A stretch of 64,000 bases of DNA, taken from assembly GCA_009996515.1 (NCBI GenBank), contig JAACZV010000006.1:62001-126000 (forward strand). Direction: 5' to 3'. The position numbers were made by a program, and so were the translations under genes. The notes under the pieces were generated by a model, which saw only the letters and a list, made by a program, of their open reading frames with translations, did no database searches and was not told where the DNA came from. Source of the DNA: Comamonadaceae bacterium. GTDB lineage: Bacteria; Pseudomonadota; Gammaproteobacteria; Burkholderiales; Burkholderiaceae_C. Within the stretch, counting starts at the first letter, position 1. Every line of letters begins with the position of its first letter. Below are positions 8,760 to 16,956 of this stretch, in pieces.

Positions 8760-8834
8760 TCAGCGCGCGCGCTCAGAACTCTCCACCGCCGGGCGGGGAA
8801 AGAACCAAAAGCGAAAAAAGACGGCGCGGAACAT
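8760..8834 (-). CDS. Phenylalanine-rich leader peptide of aroG
   Basis: A 24-codon ORF, too short for the ORF track, begins MFRAVFFRFWFF and ends at TGA 8762-8760, just before the attenuator hairpin. Six of the first twelve residues are phenylalanine and one is tryptophan, the composition expected for a ribosome-stalling sensor of charged tRNA-Phe, like PheL of enterobacteria. There is no strong Shine-Dalgarno, but TAGATT lies 9 bases upstream and could be the -10 of a promoter giving a nearly leaderless message. The role is inferred from composition and placement. Confidence 0.7.
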   Translation of the reverse strand: MFRAVFFRFWFFPRPAVESSERAR

Positions 8835-8894
8835 GGAACGGAATCTAGCACGCCGCCCCGATGGCGCGGCATTCGCGAGACGCCAAGCCTGGCT

Positions 8895-10358
8895 TCAGGC
8901 CGTGCCGCCCACCGTCAGCCCGTCGATGCGCAGCGTCGGCTGGCCCACGCCCACCGGCACGCTCTGGCCTTCCTTGCCGCACACGCCCACGCCGGTGTCC
9001 AGCTGCATGTCGTTGCCGATCATGCTGACGCGGGTCAGCGCGTCCGGGCCGTTGCCGATGATGGTGGCGCCCTTGACCGGGTACTGGATCTTGCCGTTCT
9101 CCACCCAGTAGGCCTCGCTGGCCGAGAACACGAACTTGCCGCTGGTGATGTCGACCTGGCCGCCGCCGAAGTTGGTCGCGTAGAGGCCCTTCTTGATGGA
9201 GGCGACGATCTCGTTCGGGTCGTCCTTGCCGCCCAGCATGTAGGTGTTGGTCATGCGCGGCATGGGCACATGGGCATAGCTCTCGCGGCGGCCGTTGCCG
9301 GTGGGGGCCACCTTCATCAGCCGCGCGTTCATCGCGTCCTGGATATAGCCCTTCAGGATGCCGTCCTCTATCAGCACATTGCGCTGGCTGGCCGCGCCCT
9401 CGTCGTCGACGTTCAGCGAACCGCGGCGGTCCGGCAGCGTGCCGTCGTCCAGCACCGTGACGCCCTTGGCCGCCACGCGCTGACCGATGCGGCCGGAGAA
9501 GGCGCTGGAGCCCTTGCGGTTGAAGTCGCCTTCCAGGCCATGGCCCACGGCCTCGTGCAGCAGCACGCCGGGCCAGCCCGGGCCCAGCACCACGGTCATC
9601 TCGCCGGCCGGCGCCGGGCGGCTGTCCAGGTTGGTCAGCGCCGCATGCACGGCCTGCTCGACGTAGCTGGCGATCATCTCGTCGGTGAAATAGGCCAGGC
9701 CGAAGCGCCCGCCGCCGCCGCCCGAGCCCACCTCGCGGCGGCCGTTGCTCTCGGCAATCACCGTCAGCGACAAGCGCACCAACGGCCGCACGTCCGCGGC
9801 CAGCGTGCCATCGGCGCGCGCGATCAGCACCACCTCATGTTCGGCGGCCAGGCCGGCCATGACCTGGACCACGCGCGGATCCTTGGCGCGGGCCATCTTC
9901 TCGGCGCGCTCCAGCAGCGCCACCTTGGCGGCGCTGTCCAGGCTGGCGATGGGGTCGGCCACGCCGTACAGCTCGCGGCTGCCGGCCACGCGGCCCTGGG
10001 ACGGCACCTTGACCTTGCGGCTCTGGCCGGCCGCGGCGATGGTGCGCACGGTGCGCGCGGCATCCAGCAGCGAGTCCAGCGAGATGTCGTCGGAATAGGC
10101 GAACGCCGTCTTCTCGCCGGCCACGGCGCGCACGCCCACGCCCTGGTCGATGCTGAACGACCCGCTCTTGACGATGCCCTCCTCCAGGCTCCAGCCCTCG
10201 GCGCGCGTGGTCTGGAAATAGAGGTCGGCGTCGTCGACCCGGTGCTCGGTGATGAGGCGCAGCGCCTGGCTCAGCGAGGCCTCGGTCAGGCCGAAAGGCT
10301 CCAGCAGTTGCGAGCGGGCGGTGGCCAGGCGGGCCAGGGTGGGTTCGACGGCGATCAT
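8895..10358 (-). CDS. tldD: Metalloprotease TldD
   Basis: Subunit of the TldD/TldE zinc protease that trims peptides such as modified bacteriocin precursors and antitoxins in the cytosol; 487 residues. The zinc motif HEAVGH is at about 268-273 inside [20 protein letters not shown], with [14 protein letters not shown] and later [17 protein letters not shown] typical of TldD rather than TldE, which lacks the HExxxH motif. The partner tldE/pmbA is not in this window. It lies 9 bases downstream of rsmI on the same strand, so the two may be co-transcribed. Confidence 0.96.
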   Translation of the reverse strand: MIAVEPTLARLATARSQLLEPFGLTEASLSQALRLITEHRVDDADLYFQTTRAEGWSLEEGIVKSGSFSIDQGVGVRAVAGEKTAFAYSDDISLDSLLDAARTVRTIAAAGQSRKVKVPSQGRVAGSRELYGVADPIASLDSAAKVALLERAEKMARAKDPRVVQVMAGLAAEHEVVLIARADGTLAADVRPLVRLSLTVIAESNGRREVGSGGGGGRFGLAYFTDEMIASYVEQAVHAALTNLDSRPAPAGEMTVVLGPGWPGVLLHEAVGHGLEGDFNRKGSSAFSGRIGQRVAAKGVTVLDDGTLPDRRGSLNVDDEGAASQRNVLIEDGILKGYIQDAMNARLMKVAPTGNGRRESYAHVPMPRMTNTYMLGGKDDPNEIVASIKKGLYATNFGGGQVDITSGKFVFSASEAYWVENGKIQYPVKGATIIGNGPDALTRVSMIGNDMQLDTGVGVCGKEGQSVPVGVGQPTLRIDGLTVGGTA

Positions 10359-10367
10359 GGGCCGATT

Positions 10368-11285
10368 CTAGGAAGCCGCAGCCGCCTTGAGCGCCAGTCC
10401 GGCCTCGTAAAGCCGGTTGCGCGGTGCGCCGCTGATCTGCGCAGCCAGCGCGACGGCCTGCTTCAACGGCAGCTCGGCCATCAGCAGCTCCAGCACGCGC
10501 AGCGCCGCCGCGGGCAGCGCCTCGTCCACCGCGGCGGGCGCGCGGGCATGCAGCACCAGCACGAATTCGCCGCGCTGGCGCTGCGCGTCGGCGGCCAGCC
10601 AGGCCGGCAGCGTCACGGCGTCGGCCGTGTGCACGGTCTCGAACTGCTTGGTCAGCTCGCGGCAAACCGTCACGCGGCGCTCGGGCGCCAGTTCGGCCAG
10701 CAGCGCGACCAGGTCCTCGATGCGATGCGGGGCCTCGAAAACGACCTGGCTCTGGCCCTCGACGGCCAGCAGCGCCTGCAGCGCCGTGCGGCGCTCGCCG
10801 GCCTTGGTGGGCAGGAAGCCGGCGAAGGCAAAGCCCTGGGCCGCGGCGTCGCCCGCGACGCTGAGGGCCGTCACCGCGCTGCTGGGCCCCGGCAGCGGCA
10901 GCACGCGGTGGCCGGCGGCCACCACCTCTTGCACCAGCACGGCGCCGGGGTCGGAAATGGCCGGCGTGCCGGCGTCGGACGCATAGGCCACGCGCTCGCC
11001 CGCCGCCAGCCGCGCCAGCACGGCGGCGCTGGCCTCGCGCTCGTTGTGCTGGTGCAGCGCGATCAGCGGCTTGTGCAGGCCCAGATGGCGCAGCAGCGCG
11101 CCGCCCTGGCGGGTGTCCTCGCAGGCCAGCGCGTCGACCAGGCCCAGCGCATGGATGGCGCGCAGACTGAGGTCGGCAAGATTGCCAATGGGCGTCGCGA
11201 CGAGATACAGCGTGGCGGCCGGATACTGCTGGCCGCCGGCCGCGGCCGCAGCGGCCTGGCGCAGCAGGGAGGCGTCAATGTTCAA
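10368..11285 (-). CDS. rsmI: 16S rRNA (cytidine(1402)-2'-O)-methyltransferase RsmI
   Basis: SAM-dependent tetrapyrrole-methylase-fold enzyme that 2'-O-methylates C1402 of 16S rRNA; 305 residues. Signature stretches are TLYLVATPIGNLADLSLRA, ACEDTRQGGALLRH, VAYASDAGTPAISDPG and LPLPGPSSAVTALSVAG. The start in the track is a TTG (11285); no in-frame ATG lies near the conserved N-terminus, so TTG is plausible. It is divergent from yraN and their first codons overlap by 8 bases, the conserved rsmI/yraN arrangement. Confidence 0.95.
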   Translation of the reverse strand: MNIDASLLRQAAAAAAGGQQYPAATLYLVATPIGNLADLSLRAIHALGLVDALACEDTRQGGALLRHLGLHKPLIALHQHNEREASAAVLARLAAGERVAYASDAGTPAISDPGAVLVQEVVAAGHRVLPLPGPSSAVTALSVAGDAAAQGFAFAGFLPTKAGERRTALQALLAVEGQSQVVFEAPHRIEDLVALLAELAPERRVTVCRELTKQFETVHTADAVTLPAWLAADAQRQRGEFVLVLHARAPAAVDEALPAAALRVLELLMAELPLKQAVALAAQISGAPRNRLYEAGLALKAAAAS

Positions 11286-11664
11286 CGGGGGCTCTCGATC
11301 AAAGCATGCCCAGACGGGCTTGGCGGGCGAGGATGCGGCGCTGGCCCATCTGCAACGCGCGGGCCTGCGCCTTCTGGAGCGGAATTATCGAGTCGCCGCC
11401 GGCCCCGGCCGCCCGGCCGGCGAGGTGGACCTGATCCTGCGGGACCGCGACGGCACCCTCGTGTTCGTGGAAGTGCGCGCCCGGGCCGACGCCTCCCATG
11501 GCGGCGCGGCGGCCAGCGTGACGCCCGCCAAGCAGCGCCGCCTCATCTACGCGGCCCGGCATTACCTGCTGCGCCATGCCAGCCCGCCGCCCTGCCGCTT
11601 CGACGTCGTCGCCATCGACGGTGACAAACTGACATGGTTGCAAGCGGCGTTCGATGCCGGATGA
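11278..11664 (+). CDS. yraN: YraN family protein (UPF0102, predicted nuclease fold)
   Basis: Protein of 128 residues from ATG 11278; the longer ORF upstream is antisense to rsmI. Conserved family positions are KHAQTGLAGEDAALAHLQ, LLERNYR, GEVDLILRDRDGTLVFVEVRAR and ITPAKQRR-like TPAKQRRLIYAARHYL. The D...E-V-R pattern resembles the catalytic core of Holliday-resolvase/restriction-endonuclease folds, but biochemical function is not established. It lies between rsmI and diaA as in many Proteobacteria. Confidence 0.9.
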   Translation: MFNGGSRSKHAQTGLAGEDAALAHLQRAGLRLLERNYRVAAGPGRPAGEVDLILRDRDGTLVFVEVRARADASHGGAAASVTPAKQRRLIYAARHYLLRHASPPPCRFDVVAIDGDKLTWLQAAFDAG

Positions 11665-11694
11665 GCTCGGGGTTGACCCTATCATTCGCGCCGC

Positions 11695-12273
11695 ATGATT
11701 GAACAACGCATACAGCAGCAGTTCTTCGAAAGCGCCGACCTGCTCTACCAGGCCGCCGAGCAACTGGCCCGGCCGCTGGCCATGGCCGCGCAGATGGTGG
11801 TGGACGCCATCACCGGCGGCAACCGCATCCTGTGCGCCGGCCAGGGCCTGGCCAGCATGGAGGCCGACTACCTGGCCGCGCGCCTGGCCGGCCGCTTCGA
11901 GCAGGAGCGCCCCGGCCTGGCCGCCTGGAGCCTCGCGGCCCAGGCGCGCGACGCCGCCGGGCTGGACCTGGCCCGCCTGCTGCAGGCCCACGGCCACCCC
12001 GGCGACGTGCTGGTCATGATCGAGCCGCTGCGCGAGCAGCGCGACGCCTGGCAGCCGGCCCTCGCGGTGGCCCATGCCCAGGAGATGAGCATCATCGCGC
12101 TGACGGCACAGCCGCCCGGCGCCGCGGACGAGTGGCGCGGCCTGCTGCAGGACACCGACCTCCAGATCCGCGTCAGCCACGGCCGCGAGCCGCGCGTTGT
12201 CGAGGCCCAGCGCGTGCTGCTGCATGCGCTGGCCGATGCCGTCGACCTGCAACTGCTGGGCAGCGACGAATAA
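11695..12273 (+). CDS. diaA: SIS-domain protein, DiaA / phosphoheptose isomerase family
   Basis: Single SIS sugar-phosphate-binding domain of 192 residues (MIEQRIQQQFFESADLLYQAAEQL; ITGGNRILCAGQGLASMEADYLAARLAGRFEQERP). In E. coli the orthologue in the same position binds DnaA and promotes timely replication initiation, while close relatives are GmhA heptose isomerases. The glycine-rich phosphate loop reads GNRILCAGQGLA, where isomerases usually have GNGGSAADA. That deviation argues for a DnaA-binding or structural role rather than isomerase catalysis. It sits 30 bases after yraN and 19 before the dolP homologue. Confidence 0.88.
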   Translation: MIEQRIQQQFFESADLLYQAAEQLARPLAMAAQMVVDAITGGNRILCAGQGLASMEADYLAARLAGRFEQERPGLAAWSLAAQARDAAGLDLARLLQAHGHPGDVLVMIEPLREQRDAWQPALAVAHAQEMSIIALTAQPPGAADEWRGLLQDTDLQIRVSHGREPRVVEAQRVLLHALADAVDLQLLGSDE

Positions 12274-12292
12274 CCTTCCTGATGGGAACCCG

Positions 12293-12904
12293 ATGAAGAA
12301 GCTCACCCTCACCCTGTCCGCCGCCGTCCTCGCCAGCCTGCTGGCCACGGGCTGCGCGCCGCTGCTGATCGGCGGCGCCATGGTCGGCACGGTGCAGGTC
12401 GCCACCGACCGCCGCACCTCGGCCACGCAGCTGGAAGACCAGACCATAGAGATCAAGGCCGGCGCGCGCATCCGCGAGCAGCTGGGCGAACGCGTGCACA
12501 TCAACGTCAACAGCTACAACCGCGTCGCGCTGATCACCGGCGAGGCCCGCAACGAGGCCGACCGCGCCGAGGCCGAGCGCATCGTGGCCGGCGTCGAGAA
12601 CGTCACCAAGGTCATGAACGAGGTGGCCGTCACGATGCACAGCTCGCTGAGCAGCCGCTCCAACGACGTGGTCATCCAGGGCAAGATCAAGGCCCAGCTC
12701 ATCGACGCGCGCGACCTGCTGAGCAATGCCTTCTACGTCGTCGTCGAACGCGGCGAGGCCTTCCTGATGGGCCGCGTGACCGAGCGCGAGGCCGACCGCG
12801 CGACCGAGATCGCGCGCCAGGTCGGCGGCGTGAAGAAGGTGGTGCGGGCGTTCGAGATCATCAGCGAGGAAGAGCTCGCGCGCATCACGCCTAAGAAACA
12901 GTAG
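12293..12904 (+). CDS. dolP: BON-domain outer-membrane lipoprotein (DolP/YraP)
   Basis: Lipoprotein of 203 residues from ATG 12293, with signal sequence MKKLTLTLSAAVLASLLATGCAP and the lipobox LATGC. Two BON domains follow: one around NVNSYNRVALITGEARNEADRAEAERIVAGV and a second around AFYVVVERGEAFLMGRVTEREADRATEIARQVGGVKKV. DolP supports outer-membrane integrity at the division site in enterobacteria. The gene closes the conserved yraN-diaA-dolP cluster, and a group of dyads follows its stop. Confidence 0.92.
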   Translation: MKKLTLTLSAAVLASLLATGCAPLLIGGAMVGTVQVATDRRTSATQLEDQTIEIKAGARIREQLGERVHINVNSYNRVALITGEARNEADRAEAERIVAGVENVTKVMNEVAVTMHSSLSSRSNDVVIQGKIKAQLIDARDLLSNAFYVVVERGEAFLMGRVTEREADRATEIARQVGGVKKVVRAFEIISEEELARITPKKQ

Positions 12905-12912
12905 CCCCTCGT

Positions 12913-12964
12913 CCAGCGCTGAAGCGCTGGCCGGTCTTGCAGACCGCGCTGCGGCCAAGGCCGC
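12913..12964 (+). terminator. Clustered dyads after dolP, probable terminator
   Basis: Three small stems lie close together: CCAGCGC-TGAA-GCGCTGG (12913-12930), GGTC-TTGC-AGACC and GCGGCC-AA-GGCCGC (12951-12964). There is no T tract, so intrinsic termination is not proven. The location between convergent dolP and the dehydrogenase gene fits a bidirectional end region. Confidence 0.35.
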
Positions 12965-13037
12965 AGCTCTTCGGCAGGCAGATGCCGCCCACCGGGCTCC
13001 ATCTGTCCGGCCTCAGCCCCCGAGGTGACGCGGATGC

Positions 13038-13928
13038 TCAGAGTCGCTTGATGAGGCTGGACGTGTCCCAGCGGTTGCCGCCCAAGGCCTGCACGTCGGC
13101 GTAGAACTGGTCCACCAGCGCCGTCAGCGGCAGGCGCGAGCCGTTGCGGCGCGCCTCGTCCAGCACCAGGCCCAGATCCTTGCGCATCCAGTCCACCGCG
13201 AAGCCGAAGTCGAACCTGTCCTCGACCATGGTCTTGCCGCGGTTGTCCATCTGCCAGCTCTGGGCCGCGCCCTTGCCGATGACGTCCAGCACCTGAAGCA
13301 TGTCCAGGCCCGCGTTCTGGCCGAAGCGCACCGCCTCGGCCAGCCCCTGCACGACACCGGCGATGCAGATCTGGTTGACCATCTTGGCCAGCTGGCCCGA
13401 GCCCGGGCCGCCCAGCAGCGTGACCGCCTTGGCATAGGCCAGGGCCAGCGGCTTCATCGCGTCGAAGGGCGCCGCCTCGCCGCCGCACATGACCGTCAGC
13501 GCGCCGTTGACCGCGCCGGCCTGGCCGCCCGACACCGGCGCATCGATGAAATGCAGGCCTTGCACGGTCGCCACCGAATGCAGGTCGCGCGCCACCTCGG
13601 CCGAGGCGGTCGTATGGTCCACGAACAACGCGCCCGGCGCCATGCCGCGAAAAGCGCCCGCCTCGCCCAGCACCACCGAGCGCAGGTCGTCGTCGTTGCC
13701 GACGCAGCAGAACACGAACTCGGCATCCCGAGCCGCCTCGGCCGGCGTCGCGGCGCAGGCGCCGCCGTACTCCTGCACCCAGGACTGGGCCTTGGCCGAC
13801 GTGCGGTTGTAGACCGTGACCTGGTGACCGGCCCGCGCCAGGTGGCCGGCCATGGGATGCCCCATGACGCCCAGACCCAGGAAGGCGACGCGGCGGGAGG
13901 GGATGGGGTCGTAGCTGCGGTTGCTCAT
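13038..13928 (-). CDS. NAD(P)-dependent beta-hydroxyacid dehydrogenase family oxidoreductase
   Basis: Member of the 3-hydroxyisobutyrate dehydrogenase / tartronate semialdehyde reductase / GLYR family, 296 residues. It has the N-terminal Rossmann motif RVAFLGLGVMGHPMAGHLARAGH, the substrate loop FIDAPVSGGQAGAVNGALTVMCGG, and the catalytic-lysine region GGPGSGQLAKMVNQ. The second domain ends in an NG...DTSS motif of the family. The exact substrate is not deducible. It lies 5 bases downstream of pilU on the same strand, a frequent arrangement in related bacteria without a known functional link. Confidence 0.9.
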   Translation of the reverse strand: MSNRSYDPIPSRRVAFLGLGVMGHPMAGHLARAGHQVTVYNRTSAKAQSWVQEYGGACAATPAEAARDAEFVFCCVGNDDDLRSVVLGEAGAFRGMAPGALFVDHTTASAEVARDLHSVATVQGLHFIDAPVSGGQAGAVNGALTVMCGGEAAPFDAMKPLALAYAKAVTLLGGPGSGQLAKMVNQICIAGVVQGLAEAVRFGQNAGLDMLQVLDVIGKGAAQSWQMDNRGKTMVEDRFDFGFAVDWMRKDLGLVLDEARRNGSRLPLTALVDQFYADVQALGGNRWDTSSLIKRL

Positions 13929-13933
13929 GCTGC

Positions 13934-15070
13934 TCAGAGGATGGTCAGATGTTCGGTGCCGGACGACAGGTCGCCGCTGCGGGCCCGCTCGCTGTTGAGC
14001 TTGATCTGCAGGCGCAGGTCATTGACCGAGTCGGCGTTGCGCAGCGCGTCCTCGTAGGTGACCTTGCCGGCCTCGTAGAGGTCGAACAGCGCCTGGTCGA
14101 AGGTCTGCATGCCCTGCTCGCGCGAGCGCTTCATCAGCTCCTTGATCTCGCTGATCTCGCCCTTGAAGATCAGGTCGGACACGAGCGGCGAGTTCAGCAG
14201 GATCTCCACCGCCGCCACGCGGCCCTTGCCCTCGCGGCGCGGCAGCAGGCGCTGGCTGATGAGGGCGCGCAGGTTCAGCGACAGGTCCATCAGCAGCTGG
14301 GCGCGGCGGTCCTCGGGGAAGAAGTTGATGATGCGGTCCAGCGCCTGGTTGGCGCTGTTGGCGTGCAGCGTGGCCATGCACAGGTGGCCGGTCTCGGCGA
14401 AGGCCACCGCATGCTCCATGGTCTCGCGGTCGCGCAGCTCGCCCATCAGGATGACGTCGGGCGCCTGGCGCAGCGAGTTCTTCAGCGCCGCCTCCCAGCT
14501 GTCGGTGTCTATGCCCAGCTCACGCTGCGTGACGATGCAGTTCTTGTGCGGATGCACGAACTCGATCGGGTCCTCGATGGTCACGATGTGGCCGTAGGTC
14601 GTCTCGTTGCGCTCGTCGATCATCGCGGCCAGCGAGGTGCTCTTGCCGGAGCCGGTGGCGCCCACCACGATGACCAGGCCGCGCTTGTGCTGCACCACCT
14701 CGCGCAGCACCGGCGGCAGGTCCAGCGACGCGATGGTGGGCAGCGTGGACGGGATGGTGCGCAGCACCAGGCCCACCTGGCCCTGCTGGATGAAGGCGTT
14801 GACGCGGAAGCGCCCGATGCCGTGCGGCGAGATCGCGAAGTTGCACTCCTTGGTGCGCTCGAACTCGGCCGCCTGCTTGTCGTTCATGATGGCCCGCGCC
14901 AGCTGCAGCGTGTGCTGGCCGGTCAGCGGCTGCGGCGAGACCTTGGTGAGCTTGCCGTCCACCTTGATGGCCGGCGGGAACTCCGCGGTCAGGAACAGGT
15001 CGGAGCCCTTGCGCGACAGCATCAGCCGCAGCAGGTCGTTGATGAATTTCGAGGCCTGATCGCGTTCCAT
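13934..15070 (-). CDS. pilU: Type IV pilus retraction ATPase PilU
   Basis: Hexameric secretion-type ATPase that assists PilT in pilus retraction; 378 residues. Walker A GATGSGKS is at about 137-144, the Asp box is IVTIEDPIEFVH, Walker B is ILMGELRDRETME, and the His box is ATLHANSANQALDRI. The sequence QQGQVGLVLRTIP and the longer, charged C-terminal tail (RSGDLSSGTEHLTIL) separate it from PilT. It is downstream of pilT on the same strand with a 139-base gap filled with hairpins, which could set the pilT:pilU ratio. Confidence 0.95.
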   Translation of the reverse strand: MERDQASKFINDLLRLMLSRKGSDLFLTAEFPPAIKVDGKLTKVSPQPLTGQHTLQLARAIMNDKQAAEFERTKECNFAISPHGIGRFRVNAFIQQGQVGLVLRTIPSTLPTIASLDLPPVLREVVQHKRGLVIVVGATGSGKSTSLAAMIDERNETTYGHIVTIEDPIEFVHPHKNCIVTQRELGIDTDSWEAALKNSLRQAPDVILMGELRDRETMEHAVAFAETGHLCMATLHANSANQALDRIINFFPEDRRAQLLMDLSLNLRALISQRLLPRREGKGRVAAVEILLNSPLVSDLIFKGEISEIKELMKRSREQGMQTFDQALFDLYEAGKVTYEDALRNADSVNDLRLQIKLNSERARSGDLSSGTEHLTIL

Positions 15071-15122
15071 GATTCAAATCCTTTCGGGCCGAGCGCCGGG
15101 CCGCTCCCAAGCCGGCCCGCGA

Positions 15123-15196
15123 TGCAATCCGATGGGCGCCCTCGCGCCTATTGGATTGCACCCCCTCGGGGGGTGGCCCAGCGTAACCGCTGGGCC
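15123..15196. other. Stacked hairpins between pilT and pilU
   Basis: A 17-bp stem (15123-15160; arms TGCAATCCGATGGGCGC and GCGCCTATTGGATTGCA, two mismatched positions that are G-U capable on one strand) is followed by a perfect 9-bp stem GGCCCAGCG-TAAC-CGCTGGGCC (15175-15196). No T run follows. It may be an RNA processing or partial termination region controlling pilU read-through, or a repeat family. Confidence 0.55.
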
Positions 15197-15209
15197 GGGG
15201 GCACCACGG

Positions 15210-16253
15210 TCAGCCCGGGAAGTTTTCGGGGAACTTGGCCTTTGCGCGGGCTTCCGCGGGCGAAATGATGTTGCGGCGGACCAGGTCGGTGAGGTTCTGG
15301 TCCAGCGTCTGCATGCCCAGCGAGTTGCCGGTCTGGATGGACGAGTACATCTGCGCCACCTTGTTCTCGCGGATCAGGTTGCGGATGGCCGAGGTGCCCA
15401 GCATGATCTCGTGCGCTGCGACGCGGCCGGTGCCGTCCTTGAGCTTGCACAGGCTCTGCGAGATGACGGCGACCAGCGACTCCGACACCATGGCCCGCAC
15501 CATCTCCTTCTCGGCCGCGGGGAACACGTCGACGATGCGGTCCACGGTCTTGGCGGCCGACGAGGTGTGCAGCGTGCCGAACACCAGGTGGCCCGTCTCG
15601 GCCGCCGTCAGCGCCAGGCGTATGGTCTCCAGGTCGCGCATTTCGCCGACCAGCACGCAGTCCGGGTCCTCGCGCAGCGCCGAGCGCAGCGCGTTGCTGA
15701 AGCTGTGCGTGTGCGGGCCCACCTCGCGCTGGTTGATCAGGCTCTTCTTGCTCTCGTGCACGAACTCGATCGGGTCCTCGATGGTGAGGATGTGGCCGTA
15801 CTCGTTCTCGTTGAGGTGGTTGATCATGGCCGCCAGCGTCGTGCTCTTGCCGGAGCCGGTGGGGCCGGTCACGAGCACCATGCCACGGGGCTTGAGCGCC
15901 AGCTCGGCGAACACCTTGGGCGCGTTCAGCTGCTCCAGGCTGAGGATCTTGCTCGGAATGGTCCGGAACACGGCGCCCGCGCCGCGGTTCTGGTTGAAGG
16001 CGTTGACGCGGAAGCGCGCCAGGCCCTGGATCTCGAACGAGAAGTCGACCTCCAGCGTCTCCTCGTACACCTTGCGCTGGGAGTCGTTCATGATGTCGTA
16101 GACCATGTCGTGGACCGCGCGGTGGTCCAGGGCCTCGACATTGATGCGGCGCACATCGCCATGCACGCGGATCATGGGCGGCAGCCCGGCCGACAGGTGC
16201 AGGTCCGACGCCTTGTTCTTGACCGAGAATGCCAGCAGCTGAGTGATATCCAT
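15210..16253 (-). CDS. pilT: Type IV pilus twitching motility ATPase PilT
   Basis: Main pilus retraction motor, 347 residues from ATG 16253 (MDITQLLAFSVKNKASDLHLS); the longer ORF start would run into the divergent yggS gene. Walker A GPTGSGKST is at about 130-138, the Asp box is ILTIEDPIEFVHES, Walker B is CVLVGEMRDLETI, the His box is GTLHTSSAAKTVDRIVDVFP, and the AIRNLIRENK motif typical of PilT is intact. Only 28 bases separate its start from yggS, so the two promoters must overlap or lie within the genes. Confidence 0.97.
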   Translation of the reverse strand: MDITQLLAFSVKNKASDLHLSAGLPPMIRVHGDVRRINVEALDHRAVHDMVYDIMNDSQRKVYEETLEVDFSFEIQGLARFRVNAFNQNRGAGAVFRTIPSKILSLEQLNAPKVFAELALKPRGMVLVTGPTGSGKSTTLAAMINHLNENEYGHILTIEDPIEFVHESKKSLINQREVGPHTHSFSNALRSALREDPDCVLVGEMRDLETIRLALTAAETGHLVFGTLHTSSAAKTVDRIVDVFPAAEKEMVRAMVSESLVAVISQSLCKLKDGTGRVAAHEIMLGTSAIRNLIRENKVAQMYSSIQTGNSLGMQTLDQNLTDLVRRNIISPAEARAKAKFPENFPG

Positions 16254-16281
16254 GGTGTGCCTGTAAGAAGCTCGGCGGATT

Positions 16282-16956
16282 ATGGCGATCTCAGACTCCC
16301 TCCAAGCCACCAAAAACCGCATTGCTGCGGCATGTGTCGCAGCCGGCCGCGCGCCCGACGCCGTGCGGCTGCTGGTCGTCAGCAAGACCTTCCCTGCCGG
16401 CGCGGTGCGTGAAGCCTTCGCCGCCGGCGCCCGCGCCTTCGGCGAGAACTATGTGCAGGAAGGCCTGGCCAAGATCGGCGAGCTCATCGAGCTGCGCGGC
16501 CAGCTCGAATGGCATCTGATCGGCCCGCTGCAGTCCAACAAGACCCGGCCGGTGGCCGAAGCCTTCGACTGGGTGCACGGCGTGGACCGGCTCAAGATCG
16601 CGCAGCGGCTGTCCGAGCAGCGCCCGCCCGGGCTGCCGCCGCTGAACGTCTGCCTGCAGGTCAACATCAGCGGCGAGGCCAGCAAGAGCGGCCTGCCGGC
16701 GGCGGAAGTGCCCGCGCTGGCCCGCCAGGTGGCGGCCCTGCCCCGGCTCAAGCTGCGCGGGCTGATGGCCGTGCCCGAGCCCGGCCCCGAGGCCGCCGCC
16801 CAGCATCAGGCCATGGCGCGGCTGTTCGACGCGCTGAAGGCCGATGGCCTGGACGTGGACACGCTGTCGCTGGGCATGAGCGCAGACCTCGAAGCCGCCA
16901 TCGCCGCGGGCTCCACGATGGTGCGCGTCGGCACGGCGGTGTTCGGCGCGCGGTGA
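16282..16956 (+). CDS. YggS family pyridoxal phosphate homeostasis protein
   Basis: PLP-binding TIM-barrel protein of 224 residues with no known catalysis, involved in vitamin B6 and amino-acid homeostasis. The PLP lysine lies in LLVVSKTFPAGAVREAF. GENYVQEGLAKIGEL, LEWHLIGPLQSNKTRPVAE, CLQVNISGEASKSGL and LSLGMSADLEAAIAAGSTMVRVGTAVFGAR are all intact family motifs. It is divergent from pilT, as in many Proteobacteria, and its stop overlaps the next gene in a GTGA junction. Confidence 0.95.
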   Translation: MAISDSLQATKNRIAAACVAAGRAPDAVRLLVVSKTFPAGAVREAFAAGARAFGENYVQEGLAKIGELIELRGQLEWHLIGPLQSNKTRPVAEAFDWVHGVDRLKIAQRLSEQRPPGLPPLNVCLQVNISGEASKSGLPAAEVPALARQVAALPRLKLRGLMAVPEPGPEAAAQHQAMARLFDALKADGLDVDTLSLGMSADLEAAIAAGSTMVRVGTAVFGAR

